Notes: a model not told the origin generated them from the sequence alone. Positions 15,612 to 23,302 are shown, numbered from the stretch's first letter. The stretch: DNA of 33,304 bases from Siminovitchia fortis (GCF_003605365.2 NZ_QYTU02000038.1:1-33304); one strand, 5' to 3'. A program made the numbers and translations.

Positions 15612-16283
15612 TTGTATAAGAAATGGTATGTTTTTGATGGTGACAGACCGGTTGAAGCTGTTATTAGGAATTATACAAAAGATGACTTTCAGAAACTGAT
15701 CGACGTGCAGAAGGAAAGCTTTCCCCCGCCTTTTCCGCCAGATCTTTGGTGGAACGAGAAACAGTTGAAAGAGCATGTCGAAAGGTTCCCGGAAGGCGCT
15801 TTATGCGTGGAGATTAAGGGGGAGATAGCTGGTTCTATTACCGGGCTGATGATCGACTTCGATCCTGGCAGGCCGGAGCATACGTGGTCGGAGGTTACGG
15901 ACGACGGATATATCCGTAACCATGACCCGAACGGAAACGCCATTTATATTGTAGATATATGCGTCAAGCCCGCCTATCGCAAGTTGGGCCTTGGCAAATG
16001 GCTGATGCAGTCGATGTATGAAGTGGTTGTGCATGAGGGGCTGGAACGCCTGCTTGGCGGCGCCCGGATGCCCTTTTACCATAAGTATCAACAGGAAATG
16101 ACTGCCCAGGAATATTTGAACCATGTCATGGAAGGGGATATCAAAGACCCCGTTGTAACTTTTCTTCTGCACTGCGGGCGAACTCCGGTCCAGGTTTTGC
16201 CGAATTATATAGAAGATGAAGAATCATGCAATTATGCGGCTTTGATGGAGTGGAAAAATCCTTTTCTGCATCTTGAGTCATAA
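15612..16283 (+). CDS. GNAT-family N-acetyltransferase (copy 2)
   Basis: A GNAT protein of about 223 residues, homologous to the N-terminal half of the gene at 9762 and to the gene at 28578. Motif A for acetyl-CoA is DICVKPAYRKLGLGKWLMQS. The shared blocks are FPEGALCVEIKGEIAGS, DDGYIRNHDPNG, GGARMPFYHKYQQEMTAQEY and AALMEWKNP. I choose TTG 15612 because AAGGGGG (15597-15603) then lies 8 bases upstream; the longer frame from 15579 would begin inside the permease gene. It is the last gene of the cluster, 13 bp after the permease stop. Probably a cytoplasmic acetylation of an amine substrate; the acceptor is not determined. Confidence 0.85.
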   Translation: MYKKWYVFDGDRPVEAVIRNYTKDDFQKLIDVQKESFPPPFPPDLWWNEKQLKEHVERFPEGALCVEIKGEIAGSITGLMIDFDPGRPEHTWSEVTDDGYIRNHDPNGNAIYIVDICVKPAYRKLGLGKWLMQSMYEVVVHEGLERLLGGARMPFYHKYQQEMTAQEYLNHVMEGDIKDPVVTFLLHCGRTPVQVLPNYIEDEESCNYAALMEWKNPFLHLES

Positions 16284-16295
16284 ACATCCACGTTC

Positions 16296-16500
16296 TTAAT
16301 CAAACATTTGGTTAAAGATTGGCAGCCTTTCTTCATTGGCAGACATTTGAACCAATCAAACGTTTGATCAATTTGAGGAAGGGCAGGATCCATACTTTTT
16401 TCGGGAAGATAAAAAAAGCATATTTTTAATCAAACGTTTGATCGACATCCCCATTGTAATTGAGCAGAAATGGTATTCTCTTAATCAAACTTTTGATTAG
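16296..16500. repeat. Four copies of a 20-bp palindrome, TTAATCAAACGTTTGATTAA type
   Basis: Copies lie at 16296-16315, 16352-16371, 16426-16445 and 16481-16500. The core CAAACGTTTG (centre varied in copies 1 and 4) is flanked by AT or TTAAT. Centre-to-centre spacings are 56, 74 and 55 bp. The even palindrome with a central CG resembles LacI/PurR-type operators. They lie after the last gene of the cluster and before convergent terminators, with no obvious promoter or gene to control. The remainder of 16284-16852 holds only hairpins. Confidence 0.8.
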
Positions 16501-16510
16501 CAGTAAACAG

Positions 16511-16556
16511 GTGAAATTCTTAGAAAAGAATTCACTTTGATGGATCTTTTTTTATT
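16511..16556 (+). terminator. Possible terminator of the catabolic cluster
   Basis: GTGAAATTCTT and AAGAATTCAC (16511-16535) form a stem with one bulge; a T7 run follows about 11 bases later. The distance to the T-run makes it doubtful. Confidence 0.35.
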
Positions 16557-16632
16557 AAAAGTTAAGATATTTTATTAATGACTTGATAAAAGGGAAGAAT
16601 TATATAATGTTGCACATTTTATTTGGGAAAAA

Positions 16633-16672
16633 GAGAAGGATAGATAAGATTCGCTTTATCTGTCCTTCTTTG
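16633..16672. terminator. Bidirectional terminator hairpin
   Basis: AGAAGGATAGATAA and TTATCTGTCCTTCT form a stem with one mismatch. A-rich sequence lies before it and T-rich after, so it can act on both strands. Confidence 0.7.
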
Positions 16673-16754
16673 TACTACATATGAACTCATTTACTACGAT
16701 AAAATAAGAAATTCGTTGTACAATTAAAGCGCTCGATCGTGGCATAAGCCCGAC

Positions 16755-16792
16755 CAAAAAACCGATTTCCGACGGTAGTAAGGAAATCAGTT
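16755..16792 (-). terminator. Terminator of the minus-strand gene at 16853
   Basis: On the minus strand GATTTCC (88-82 of this hundred) pairs with GGAAATC (70-64), with an 11-nt loop, followed by GGTTTTTTGG. Confidence 0.7.
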
Positions 16793-16852
16793 TCAGTGTT
16801 TTATGCTATAATTTGATTAACGTTGTAAATCCGCATTTTCCCGACGCTGCCT

Positions 16853-17650
16853 CTACTTGGGATTCCGAAGCAGCGCAATTATTTCTGCGTTATCCCCTTC
16901 TTCCAAATGCCTGTCTTCTTTCAACAACTTCTGAAACTCCCCCTGGTCCCGTCCCCTCGGTGAGTCTGCCGTCACCATATGCTTTTCCTTGCTTTTTAGC
17001 CAGAGAAAATCAAACAGTACCGCCGGATTTTTAAGGATTTTCCCGCCGAGATAATCAAGGATATCCTTCCTGTCCTGTTCCGTATCCAGTTGCACCTGGT
17101 TTTGCCTGACCGTTGCGCGCGTCATCTCCAGGACATATCGTCTTAGCTGCTTCTGATCCTCTTCTGTTGCCATTTCCTCCTCGTTCCTGCGCTTGGTGAG
17201 ATCGAGCGCCTGGATGACACAGTCATAAATCAGTTTCTGTTCCGTTGCACTTTTTTCACAGGCGGCAATGACACGGTCCAGACTCGACAAAATGGTCTCT
17301 GGAGCCGTTTTTTTAGTTTTTTTGCAAAGCGACTTGAACCGGTTGGCCATCTCCCTATACAGCTTCTCAAGGGCCGGTTTTCCCCATTCGACCCCTATGG
17401 TAAACATGGAGAGTCCCGATGTCTCGTAGGACGTGGTGAGCAACATCGGACGTTTCATCTCGGAAAAAGAAGGAACGTAGCCGTCTTCACGAATGAACAG
17501 CCTCTCACGGGAAGGCTCAAAACCGATGCAATAGTAATTTTGGCCGTTGTAATGAAACCGGTATGGCACGGCAAGCAGCTTTTCATCTCGATAGTTGTAT
17601 TCTTCCGCAATATTTTTGATATGTTTCGGTAAAGTTTCATATGTCAGCAT
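16853..17650 (-). CDS. Conserved-looking cytoplasmic protein, unknown function
   Basis: A 265-residue protein with no signal peptide and no membrane helix. The N-terminal third is aromatic and beta-like (LLAVPYRFHYNGQNYYCIGF, ending FEPSRERLFIREDGYVPS). The C-terminal two thirds are highly charged and helical (ALEKLYREMANRFKSLCKKT, RRNEEEMATEEDQKQLRRYV). GGGAGGA precedes the ATG by about 8 bases, and a terminator follows the stop, so it is a single-gene unit. I recognise no family. The two-part form (small sensor-like domain plus helical part) might suggest an adaptor, but this is only description. Confidence 0.7.
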   Translation of the reverse strand: MLTYETLPKHIKNIAEEYNYRDEKLLAVPYRFHYNGQNYYCIGFEPSRERLFIREDGYVPSFSEMKRPMLLTTSYETSGLSMFTIGVEWGKPALEKLYREMANRFKSLCKKTKKTAPETILSSLDRVIAACEKSATEQKLIYDCVIQALDLTKRRNEEEMATEEDQKQLRRYVLEMTRATVRQNQVQLDTEQDRKDILDYLGGKILKNPAVLFDFLWLKSKEKHMVTADSPRGRDQGEFQKLLKEDRHLEEGDNAEIIALLRNPK

Positions 17651-17801
17651 TTCGTTTATCCTCCCGTTAGGCTGAAATCAATTATCAGCCAATAATGGAT
17701 GGCGTTTTTATTACTTATTGAAACCGAATCGTGAATAGGGCCGTATATTATTCGGAAGTTTAAAATAAAAATGCTATCTGGAAACGAAAGGGGCGCTTCC
17801 C

Positions 17802-18069
17802 TTGATTTACGCCATTTGGATCGTCATTTCTATAGTCTACTCCATCGTCCTTCTGCGCTACAAGGAGTCGGTCGCATGGGTGTCAGGAGCTATAGGTGTC
17901 TTTCTTGTCCTGCTATCCGCAGGAGAAGGAATACTTTTGAAAGTCGGTCTTTTTTTGGCTTCCCCCCCTGATTACAGTTGTGCTCCTAGATTATATTTTG
18001 ACATATACCATTTTACCAATCTATCACGTTTTCCGGTTTATCTTTAAAAAAAGAAAACGGGAATCTTGA
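17802..18069 (+). pseudogene. Small membrane protein with a homopolymer frameshift
   Basis: From TTG 17802 (AAAGGGG 8 bases upstream) the frame reads LIYAIWIVISIVYSIVLLRY and continues with a second helix. At the C7 run (17952-17958) it passes into polar sequence and stops at 18047. Removing one C gives LITVVLLDYILTYTILPIYH, then FRFIFKKRKRES and TGA at 18067-18069: a third helix and a basic tail, as expected of a membrane protein. The repaired product is about 88 residues with three helices. Either an error in the sequence or a real inactivation. No family recognised. Confidence 0.7.
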
Positions 18070-18141
18070 AGATATCAAGATTAATATCAGTCCCGTTACA
18101 CAATGGACCATCACCGAATGTTCTTTTAAGGAGGAATTGGA

Positions 18142-18447
18142 ATGGATTCGATTGCCATCTTGCTTTCACTATTTTTCTTAGCCTTTATGGTGTTCATGAC
18201 ATTTTTGATGGTGAATGTCGGAAGCAACGGAAAAAGATTGATAAAACTTGAAAAAAAGCTGGAGGCCATGCAAGAGGTATTAAACCAAGCGGCTGAAAAA
18301 TGGCAGCTATCCGGACCTCCAATCAATGACCAGCTGCAGAAGCTTCTGAAAGAGGGAAAGGAAGTGGAAGCGGTTCGAATGGCTATGAAGGGACTAGGCC
18401 TTTCCTTAGAAGAGGCAAAGAAGTATATCGATGATTTTAAAAAATAA
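18142..18447 (+). CDS. Membrane-anchored coiled-coil protein with ribosomal L7/L12-like C-terminal domain
   Basis: A 101-residue protein. Residues 4-26 form one membrane helix (IAILLSLFFLAFMVFMTFLM), residues 30-57 a short coiled coil (KRLIKLEKKLEAMQEVLNQA), and residues 63-101 (LLKEGKEVEAVRMAMKGLGL, ending LSLEEAKKYIDDF) match the L7/L12 C-terminal fold (K..AIK.VR..TGLGLKEAK..VD). Such a fold outside the ribosome is usually a protein-interaction module. AAGGAGG is 7 bases before the ATG. It lies 72 bp after the frameshifted membrane-protein gene and may be co-transcribed with it. Confidence 0.78.
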   Translation: MDSIAILLSLFFLAFMVFMTFLMVNVGSNGKRLIKLEKKLEAMQEVLNQAAEKWQLSGPPINDQLQKLLKEGKEVEAVRMAMKGLGLSLEEAKKYIDDFKK

Positions 18448-18576
18448 AATGGGGATTTTCATTTTTTTCCTTAACCTTCATGAGGCTTGTCGAAGTCCTT
18501 CCCGCCAACAAAGGAGAACCCAAGTGTTGATGGACAGCTCATGCACAAGCAAAAAAGTATAGGGGGGACGAAAAAA

Positions 18577-18738
18577 ATGTATACAATATTTGCGCTTATC
18601 GTCGCTTTAGGTTGTATTGTAACCCTATTAAAGAAGGGAAGTCCATGGGTAAAGATTTTAGCCGGCTGCTTGACCTCCTTTGCAGCCACCATCATTGTGG
18701 CTACTATTCTTTTAATAATTATACTTAATTCGAAATAA
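18577..18738 (+). CDS. Small two-helix membrane protein
   Basis: MYTIFALIVALGCIVTLLKK then a basic/aromatic turn and a second helix ending ATIIVATILLIIILNSK; 53 residues. I choose ATG 18577 because AGGGGGGA lies 8 bases upstream; longer frames from 18487 or 18541 lack a good ribosome-binding site and would add a polar extension. Unknown function; it may belong with the two membrane proteins upstream. Confidence 0.6.
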   Translation: MYTIFALIVALGCIVTLLKKGSPWVKILAGCLTSFAATIIVATILLIIILNSK

Positions 18739-18844
18739 AGAAGGGGCTGTTTAAAAGACTTTTTATAAGGCATGAACGGCAAGTGGGGAACACATGGCGG
18801 CAGAGCGCTAATTAATCAAGCAAATTACCTTTGAATTATAGTGG

Positions 18845-18861
18845 TGTCAGCGATGCTGACA
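18845..18861 (+). terminator. Small hairpin, possible weak terminator
   Basis: TGTCAGC-GAT-GCTGACA, a perfect 7-bp stem followed by TTACCCCTTATTATTT, which is a poor U-tract. The remaining part of 18739-19059 shows no gene, repeat or promoter that I can support. Confidence 0.35.
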
Positions 18862-19059
18862 TTACCCCTTATTATTTAACAAATGCATATTGATCTCCGG
18901 TCAAATCTAAAGAAGAGGGACGGATATTTTTTTGGTGAATAGCGAGGCGAAAACATGGGGTGAAGAGCAGAGATTTTACTGATTATTCCAATACAATCAT
19001 GATAATGCTCTTTTTACAAAGTAATTCAAACTGGATTCTTTATTGTATTTATGGCCACA

Positions 19060-19100
19060 AAAAATCCTAAAGGACAGCTTACCTTCCTTTAGGATTTTCA
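19060..19100 (-). terminator. Terminator of the last potD gene
   Basis: On the minus strand AAAATCCTAAAGGA pairs with TCCTTTAGGATTTT and is followed by TTTTTTG. It lies just after the stop of the gene at 19107. Confidence 0.88.
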
Positions 19101-19106
19101 ACGTAT

Positions 19107-20210
19107 TTACTGTTTTATCTCAGACCAGGCCCTGTCGTAGTCCAGGACGGCTTCGCCCAGATCCTTCAAAAATTCTCCTTTTTCCAGTTCTTCTTCAGGC
19201 GGATTGACAGCCGGATGCTTCAAGATTTCGTCAGCAATCAGCTCGTGAGCTGCCTTGTTGGGATTGGAGTATGGGAAATCCTCTGTTATTTCAGCGCTGA
19301 TTTCCGGTCGCAGTACGAAATCGATAAAGGCTTCTGCCGTGCGTTTGTTTGGAGCCCCTTTAGGAATGATGAAGCAGTCGATTCCCAGGTATATACCTTC
19401 TTCCGGCAGCACGGTTTCGATTGAAGGATTTTCGCTGTAGGCAAGGTAAGCCTCGGCACCCCAGACAATTCCGGCTTTGGCCTCACCATTAAGAAGCATC
19501 GTTTTTTGCGAGTCACTGTCAAAAGCTTTAATATTGGGCAGCAAATCGATGAGAAGCTCCTTGGACTTCTCAATGACTTTCGGGTCGGTCGAACTCATGG
19601 ATTCTCCCTGCATTTTATTGGCGATGCCCATCATGACCCGCTGGTCGTCCAATACGACAAGTGAATTTTTGAATTCCGGCTCCCATAAATCTTTGTAGCT
19701 CGTAATCTCGGTATCCACAGTATCTTTATTGTAGGCGATAAAAGCGCCTCCCCACATATAAGGGACAGAATATCCATTTCCCGGATCGAATGACTTGTCC
19801 AGGAACTGATCATCAATGTTGTTCAAATTAGTGATGTTATCAAGATTAATCGGTTCAAGCAGGTCCTCATTCCGCATGATTTCAACCATATAATCTGTTC
19901 CCACGGCAATATCATAACCCGAGGCACCCGCGTTGATTTTTGCCAGCATTTCATCGTTCGATGAATATACGCTGTAATTCACTTTTACTCCATACTTTTT
20001 CTCAAACTTCTCAATTACACTATCCGGCATGTATTCAGACCAGTTAAATAAATTCAATTCTCCTGTGATTTGATCCTCTTCGCCGTCTGCTCCTCCCGAG
20101 GCCTTTTCCGCTCCTGGGGGACTTTTTCCGCCGCAGCCCGCTAAAACAGCACTGATCAGTAATAAAAAAACAAATGGCCTTGCAAATCGCTTATATTCTA
20201 TCTTTGTCAT
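19107..20210 (-). CDS. potD: PotD-type binding lipoprotein (copy 4), altered ligand site
   Basis: A 367-residue solute-binding lipoprotein, lipobox AVLAGC (Cys26), AAAGGAG before the ATG. Ligand-site blocks: LFNWSEYMPDSVI, YDIAVGTDYMVEIM, DDQRVMMGIA and IVWGAEAYLA. At the position of the W-x-D ligand motif (LWQDN in copies 1 and 2, IWIDN in copy 3) it has YLGIDCF: the Trp is replaced by Gly while the Asp remains. In E. coli PotD a Trp there stacks on the polyamine chain, so this copy may bind a bulkier or different ligand. It follows a terminator, and a possible weak promoter (TTGAAT-N17-TAATCT) lies upstream, so it may be expressed apart from potABCD. Confidence 0.88.
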   Translation of the reverse strand: MTKIEYKRFARPFVFLLLISAVLAGCGGKSPPGAEKASGGADGEEDQITGELNLFNWSEYMPDSVIEKFEKKYGVKVNYSVYSSNDEMLAKINAGASGYDIAVGTDYMVEIMRNEDLLEPINLDNITNLNNIDDQFLDKSFDPGNGYSVPYMWGGAFIAYNKDTVDTEITSYKDLWEPEFKNSLVVLDDQRVMMGIANKMQGESMSSTDPKVIEKSKELLIDLLPNIKAFDSDSQKTMLLNGEAKAGIVWGAEAYLAYSENPSIETVLPEEGIYLGIDCFIIPKGAPNKRTAEAFIDFVLRPEISAEITEDFPYSNPNKAAHELIADEILKHPAVNPPEEELEKGEFLKDLGEAVLDYDRAWSEIKQ

Positions 20211-20274
20211 TTGCCGACTCCTTTCAAGAATAAAAAATAGATTATTTGGATGTGGTTAAATATTCAATTAATTG

Positions 20275-20310
20275 TATATAAAAATATAGAGGAGGGAGCC
20301 TCCTCTATGT
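20275..20310 (-). terminator. Terminator after the decayed potD fragment
   Basis: On the minus strand ATAGAGGAGG pairs with CCTCCTCTAT around a 3-nt loop, followed by ATTTTTATA. It probably ends the potABC-potD transcript. Confidence 0.85.
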
Positions 20311-20315
20311 AAAAG

Positions 20316-20378
20316 CTATTGTGATCCTTTCGCTTCCGACCAGACGCGGTCGTATAATTGGATCGCTTCACCGATTTT
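20316..20378 (-). pseudogene. Decayed C-terminal tail of an additional potD gene
   Basis: The minus strand reads K-IGEAIQLYDRVWSEAKGSQ and then TAG (20318-20316). All four potD genes end in (D)(V/I)GEA(L/I/V)..YDR(V/A)WSE(V/I)KQ, so this is the last 20 residues of a fifth, otherwise lost potD. It is followed by its own terminator. A 22-bp GC-rich unit and direct repeats separate it from the stop codon of potD copy 3. Confidence 0.85.
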
Positions 20379-20419
20379 TCTTATTGTCCAGCTCCAGGCG
20401 CCTTGCGCTTTTCTTATTG
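20376..20419. repeat. 11-bp direct repeats around a 22-bp GC-rich unit
   Basis: TTTTCTTATTG occurs at 20376-20386 and 20409-20419. Between them is the GC-rich unit 20387-20408, CCAGCTCCAGGCGCCTTGCG with one base more at each end. The unit resembles the dispersed GCGCAAGGCGCC-type repeats seen in many Bacillaceae genomes. The TAA of potD copy 3 lies inside the right repeat. Either a repeat insertion with target duplication, or a recombination joint. Confidence 0.7.
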
Positions 20420-21514
20420 CTTGATTTCAGACCAAACGCGGTCATATTCCAGGATGGCGTCCTCGATGTCTTTGAAAACTTCGCTCTTTTCCAAGAATTC
20501 TTCGTTGGAATAGACGGCAGGATGTGTCATGATATCATCGTCAATCAGTTCATGCGCCGCCAGGTTTGGATTGGCGTACGGGAAGTCTTCGATAATTTCC
20601 GCACTGACCTCGGGTTTTAAAATAAAGTCAATGAAGGCCTCAGCATTCTTTTTGTTTGGCGCACCAGTAGGTATGACAAAGTTGTCGATCCAAATATTTG
20701 TTCCTTCATCAGGCAGTACTGTTTTAATGGATGGGTTTTCTTTTTCTGCCAAATAGGCCTCTGCGCCCCAGACTATTCCGGCTTTGGCTTCGCCGTTAAC
20801 CAGCATCGTTTTCGGGCTGTCACTATCATATGCCTTGATGTTTGGCAATAAATCCATTAACAGGTCTTTCGATTTTTGAATGACTTTGGTATCAGTTGAA
20901 TTCATCGACTCACCTTGAAGCTTATTGCCGATACCGATCAGAATTCTTTGGTCGTCGAGCACAACAAGGGAGTTTTTAAACTCGAGATCCCATAAATCTT
21001 CAAAGCTGGTGACCTCTTTATCAACTTTATCTTCATTGATGGCAATCACTACATTTCCCCACATATAAGGGATGGAATATTCATTGCCCGGATCATAGTC
21101 TGGATTCAAAAATTCAGGGTCCAGATTATCAAGCCGTGTGATGTTTTCCTTATCCACCTCTTCAAGCAGGTTTTGTTTCTTCATTATTTCAACCATGTAA
21201 TCACTTGCCACCGAAAGATCATAACCTGCTGCTCCGGCACTGATTTTGGCCAGCATTTCTTCGTTGGATGAATAAACATTGTAATTGACTTTTATTCCGG
21301 TTTCTTCTTCAAACTGTTTGAGTATCTTATCAGGCATGTACTCAGACCAGATAAATAAATTCAGTTCGCCCGAAGCTTTTCCATCCCCGCCGTCCTTTGA
21401 TCCGTCCTCCTCTCCTGATGTACTGCTTTTTCCGCATCCAGCTGCGACAGTCCCGACAATCAATGCCATAACGAAAAGGAAGGCATATTTGCCGGTTTTT
21501 CTTATAAATTTCAA
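20414..21514 (-). CDS. potD: PotD-type polyamine-binding lipoprotein (copy 3, cognate of PotABC)
   Basis: A 366-residue solute-binding lipoprotein, lipobox TVAAGC (Cys27). The start is TTG 21514 with AAGGGGG about 8 bases upstream. Ligand-site blocks: LFIWSEYMPDKIL, YDLSVASDYMVEIM, DDQRILIGIG, IVWGAEAYLA and IWIDNFVIPTGAP, keeping both Trp and Asp of the last motif. Gene order potA-potB-potC-potD is the classical one, so this is the natural partner of the transporter. A hairpin in the 96-bp potC-potD gap may stabilise or process the message. Closer to copy 4 than to copies 1 and 2. Confidence 0.92.
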   Translation of the reverse strand: MKFIRKTGKYAFLFVMALIVGTVAAGCGKSSTSGEEDGSKDGGDGKASGELNLFIWSEYMPDKILKQFEEETGIKVNYNVYSSNEEMLAKISAGAAGYDLSVASDYMVEIMKKQNLLEEVDKENITRLDNLDPEFLNPDYDPGNEYSIPYMWGNVVIAINEDKVDKEVTSFEDLWDLEFKNSLVVLDDQRILIGIGNKLQGESMNSTDTKVIQKSKDLLMDLLPNIKAYDSDSPKTMLVNGEAKAGIVWGAEAYLAEKENPSIKTVLPDEGTNIWIDNFVIPTGAPNKKNAEAFIDFILKPEVSAEIIEDFPYANPNLAAHELIDDDIMTHPAVYSNEEFLEKSEVFKDIEDAILEYDRVWSEIKQ

Positions 21515-21557
21515 AATATTTACCCCCTTTTTATTTTTGGAAATTCTTTTTGCCTTA

Positions 21558-21586
21558 ATAGCCGGTAGTTCTAAAGTACCGGCTAT
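21558..21586 (-). promoter_or_regulatory. potC-potD intergenic hairpin
   Basis: ATAGCCGGTA (21558-21567) and TACCGGCTAT (21577-21586) form a perfect 10-bp stem with a 9-nt loop. There is no U-tract on the minus strand, so it is more likely an RNA-processing or stabilising hairpin that raises potD output than a terminator. Confidence 0.6.
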
Positions 21587-21610
21587 ATTATATTGAATCG
21601 GCTTTTTTAT

Positions 21611-22384
21611 TTATTTGTTTAGTCTGAGTTGGGCAAATACTGCAATTGATAGAGTAATCACAAGCATCAATGTGGAAAGTGCATTGATCTCAGGCGATAC
21701 GCCGAACTTCACCATCGAGAAAATTTTCAAAGGCAAAGTTGTACTGCTTGGGCCGGCGACAAAGAAGCTGATGATCACGTCATCAATCGACAGGGTGAAA
21801 GACAAAAGCGCTCCAGCCATGATACCCGGGCCGATGATAGGCAGCGTCACCTTTGTGAATGTGTGCCATTCATTGGCGCCAAGGTCCCTTGCAGCTTCTT
21901 CCATTGATGGATCAAAGCCTTCCAGCCTCGCCCTGACAATAACGACGACAAACGGAATACAAAAAGTAATATGGGCAATAACCAATGTCGTAATTCCAAG
22001 AGGAACGTTAACAAGCGCGAAAAAGGCCAGCAAAGAAATCCCCATGACGATTTCCGGAATGACGATGGGAAGATACAGCATCCCATCAAGCGCGGTTTTG
22101 CCGCGGAAGTGGAAGCGGTACATTCCGACGGCGGCAATCGTTCCGATCATTGTGGCAACAATGGTCGAGACGAAAGCGACTGTCAAACTGTTTTTGGCTG
22201 CTGCCAGGATGTCGCTGTTTTGCATCAGCTTTCCATACCATTCGAATGTAAAGCCGGTCCACACGGCATTCAGTCTTGACTTGTTAAAAGAAAATACGAT
22301 CAAGATGATAATCGGGACATACAAAAATCCGTAAATGAATAATGCATACAGAATCGATGGCAAGCTTTTCAATCGAAGATTCAT
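21611..22384 (-). CDS. potC: Polyamine ABC transporter permease PotC
   Basis: A 257-residue inner membrane subunit with about six helices. It forms the translocation channel with PotB. The EAA loop that docks with the ATPase is EEAARDLGANEWHTFTKVTL, followed by PIIGPGIMAGALLSFTLSID and DDVIISFFVAGP, typical of PotC. It begins one base after the potB stop and is followed by potD after 96 bp. Full-length. Confidence 0.94.
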   Translation of the reverse strand: MNLRLKSLPSILYALFIYGFLYVPIIILIVFSFNKSRLNAVWTGFTFEWYGKLMQNSDILAAAKNSLTVAFVSTIVATMIGTIAAVGMYRFHFRGKTALDGMLYLPIVIPEIVMGISLLAFFALVNVPLGITTLVIAHITFCIPFVVVIVRARLEGFDPSMEEAARDLGANEWHTFTKVTLPIIGPGIMAGALLSFTLSIDDVIISFFVAGPSSTTLPLKIFSMVKFGVSPEINALSTLMLVITLSIAVFAQLRLNK

Positions 22385-23302
22385 CTACAACACCTCGAGT
22401 CCTTTTTTATTGCCGCCGATCCTTAAATAGATGAGGATAAAGATTAATGTCAGCACCATCAATATCATGGATGCTGCTGAGCCGAACGGCCAATCTCTAG
22501 CTGTCAGGAACTGATTTTTAATCAAGTTTCCAATCAAAAGTGATTTGGAACCTCCCATTAAATCCGGGATGAAGAACAACCCGAGGGTGGGGATGAATGT
22601 AAGCAGCGCGCCGGCAACAACTCCTGGCATTGTGAGCGGCAAAGTGATCCTTGTAAACGTTTGCCAAGGTTTCGCCCCTAAATCGCTGGAAGCCTCCAGC
22701 AGTGACTTATCCAATTGTTCGATTGAAGCATACAGCGGCAATACCATGAACGGAAATAGCGTGTACGTCAATCCGACCATCACAGCCCCGTGGTTGTACA
22801 GCATGGCAAGAGGCTCGGAAATAAGGCCTATTTTCATTAGGACTATATTAATAACCCCTTCTGTACGCAAAAGGACAATCCATGCATACGTTCTGACAAG
22901 TGAATTTGTCCAGAAAGGGACCATGACGAGCATGAGCAAAAATGCCCGGTATTTCTTTGGCGACCTTGCGATGATATAAGCGAAAGGGTACCCAAAGATA
23001 AGGCATAAGATCGTTGTAAAACCGGCTATGACAAGTGAATCCCATAAGATCTTCAAATAAAGGGGGTCAAAAAAACGGGTATAGTTTTCTATCGTAAAAC
23101 TGTACTCCACTCCGCCATACAAACCCCTTGTGGCAAAACTGATCAGCAAAATGAAAAGAAGCGGGAATATAAAAAACAGTACAAGCCAAAATGTAACAGG
23201 TGAGAGTGTCCATGCCATTCCGAACAATCTGCCGCTCTGACGTCTCCTTTTCTTAGAAACGACAGGCGTTTTATCTGCTGGCGCAACGTTTGTATCCATC
23301 AT
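22385..23302 (-). CDS. potB: Polyamine ABC transporter permease PotB
   Basis: A 305-residue membrane protein with six helices. A basic, Pro-rich cytoplasmic N-terminus (about 30 residues, SKKRRRQ) precedes helix 1 ([20 protein letters not shown]). The EAA loop is [20 protein letters not shown]. The start ATG overlaps the potA stop (ATGA), indicating translational coupling. PotB pairs with PotC as the channel. Confidence 0.94.
   Translation of the reverse strand: MMDTNVAPADKTPVVSKKRRRQSGRLFGMAWTLSPVTFWLVLFFIFPLLFILLISFATRGLYGGVEYSFTIENYTRFFDPLYLKILWDSLVIAGFTTILCLIFGYPFAYIIARSPKKYRAFLLMLVMVPFWTNSLVRTYAWIVLLRTEGVINIVLMKIGLISEPLAMLYNHGAVMVGLTYTLFPFMVLPLYASIEQLDKSLLEASSDLGAKPWQTFTRITLPLTMPGVVAGALLTFIPTLGLFFIPDLMGGSKSLLIGNLIKNQFLTARDWPFGSAASMILMVLTLIFILIYLRIGGNKKGLEVL

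Noticed and set aside
16560-16672. Possible small RNA from TTGATA/TATAAT ending at the hairpin 16633-16672
   Set aside because: The spacer between the boxes is only 14 bp, and nothing else supports a transcript.
18743-18775. GGGGCTGTTTAAAAGACTTTTT, resembling the end of some insertion sequences
   Set aside because: Only one possible end is seen, with no transposase remnant and no target duplication.
21615-22334. Plus-strand 239-residue frame opposite potC
   Set aside because: Antisense of potC; no supporting motif.
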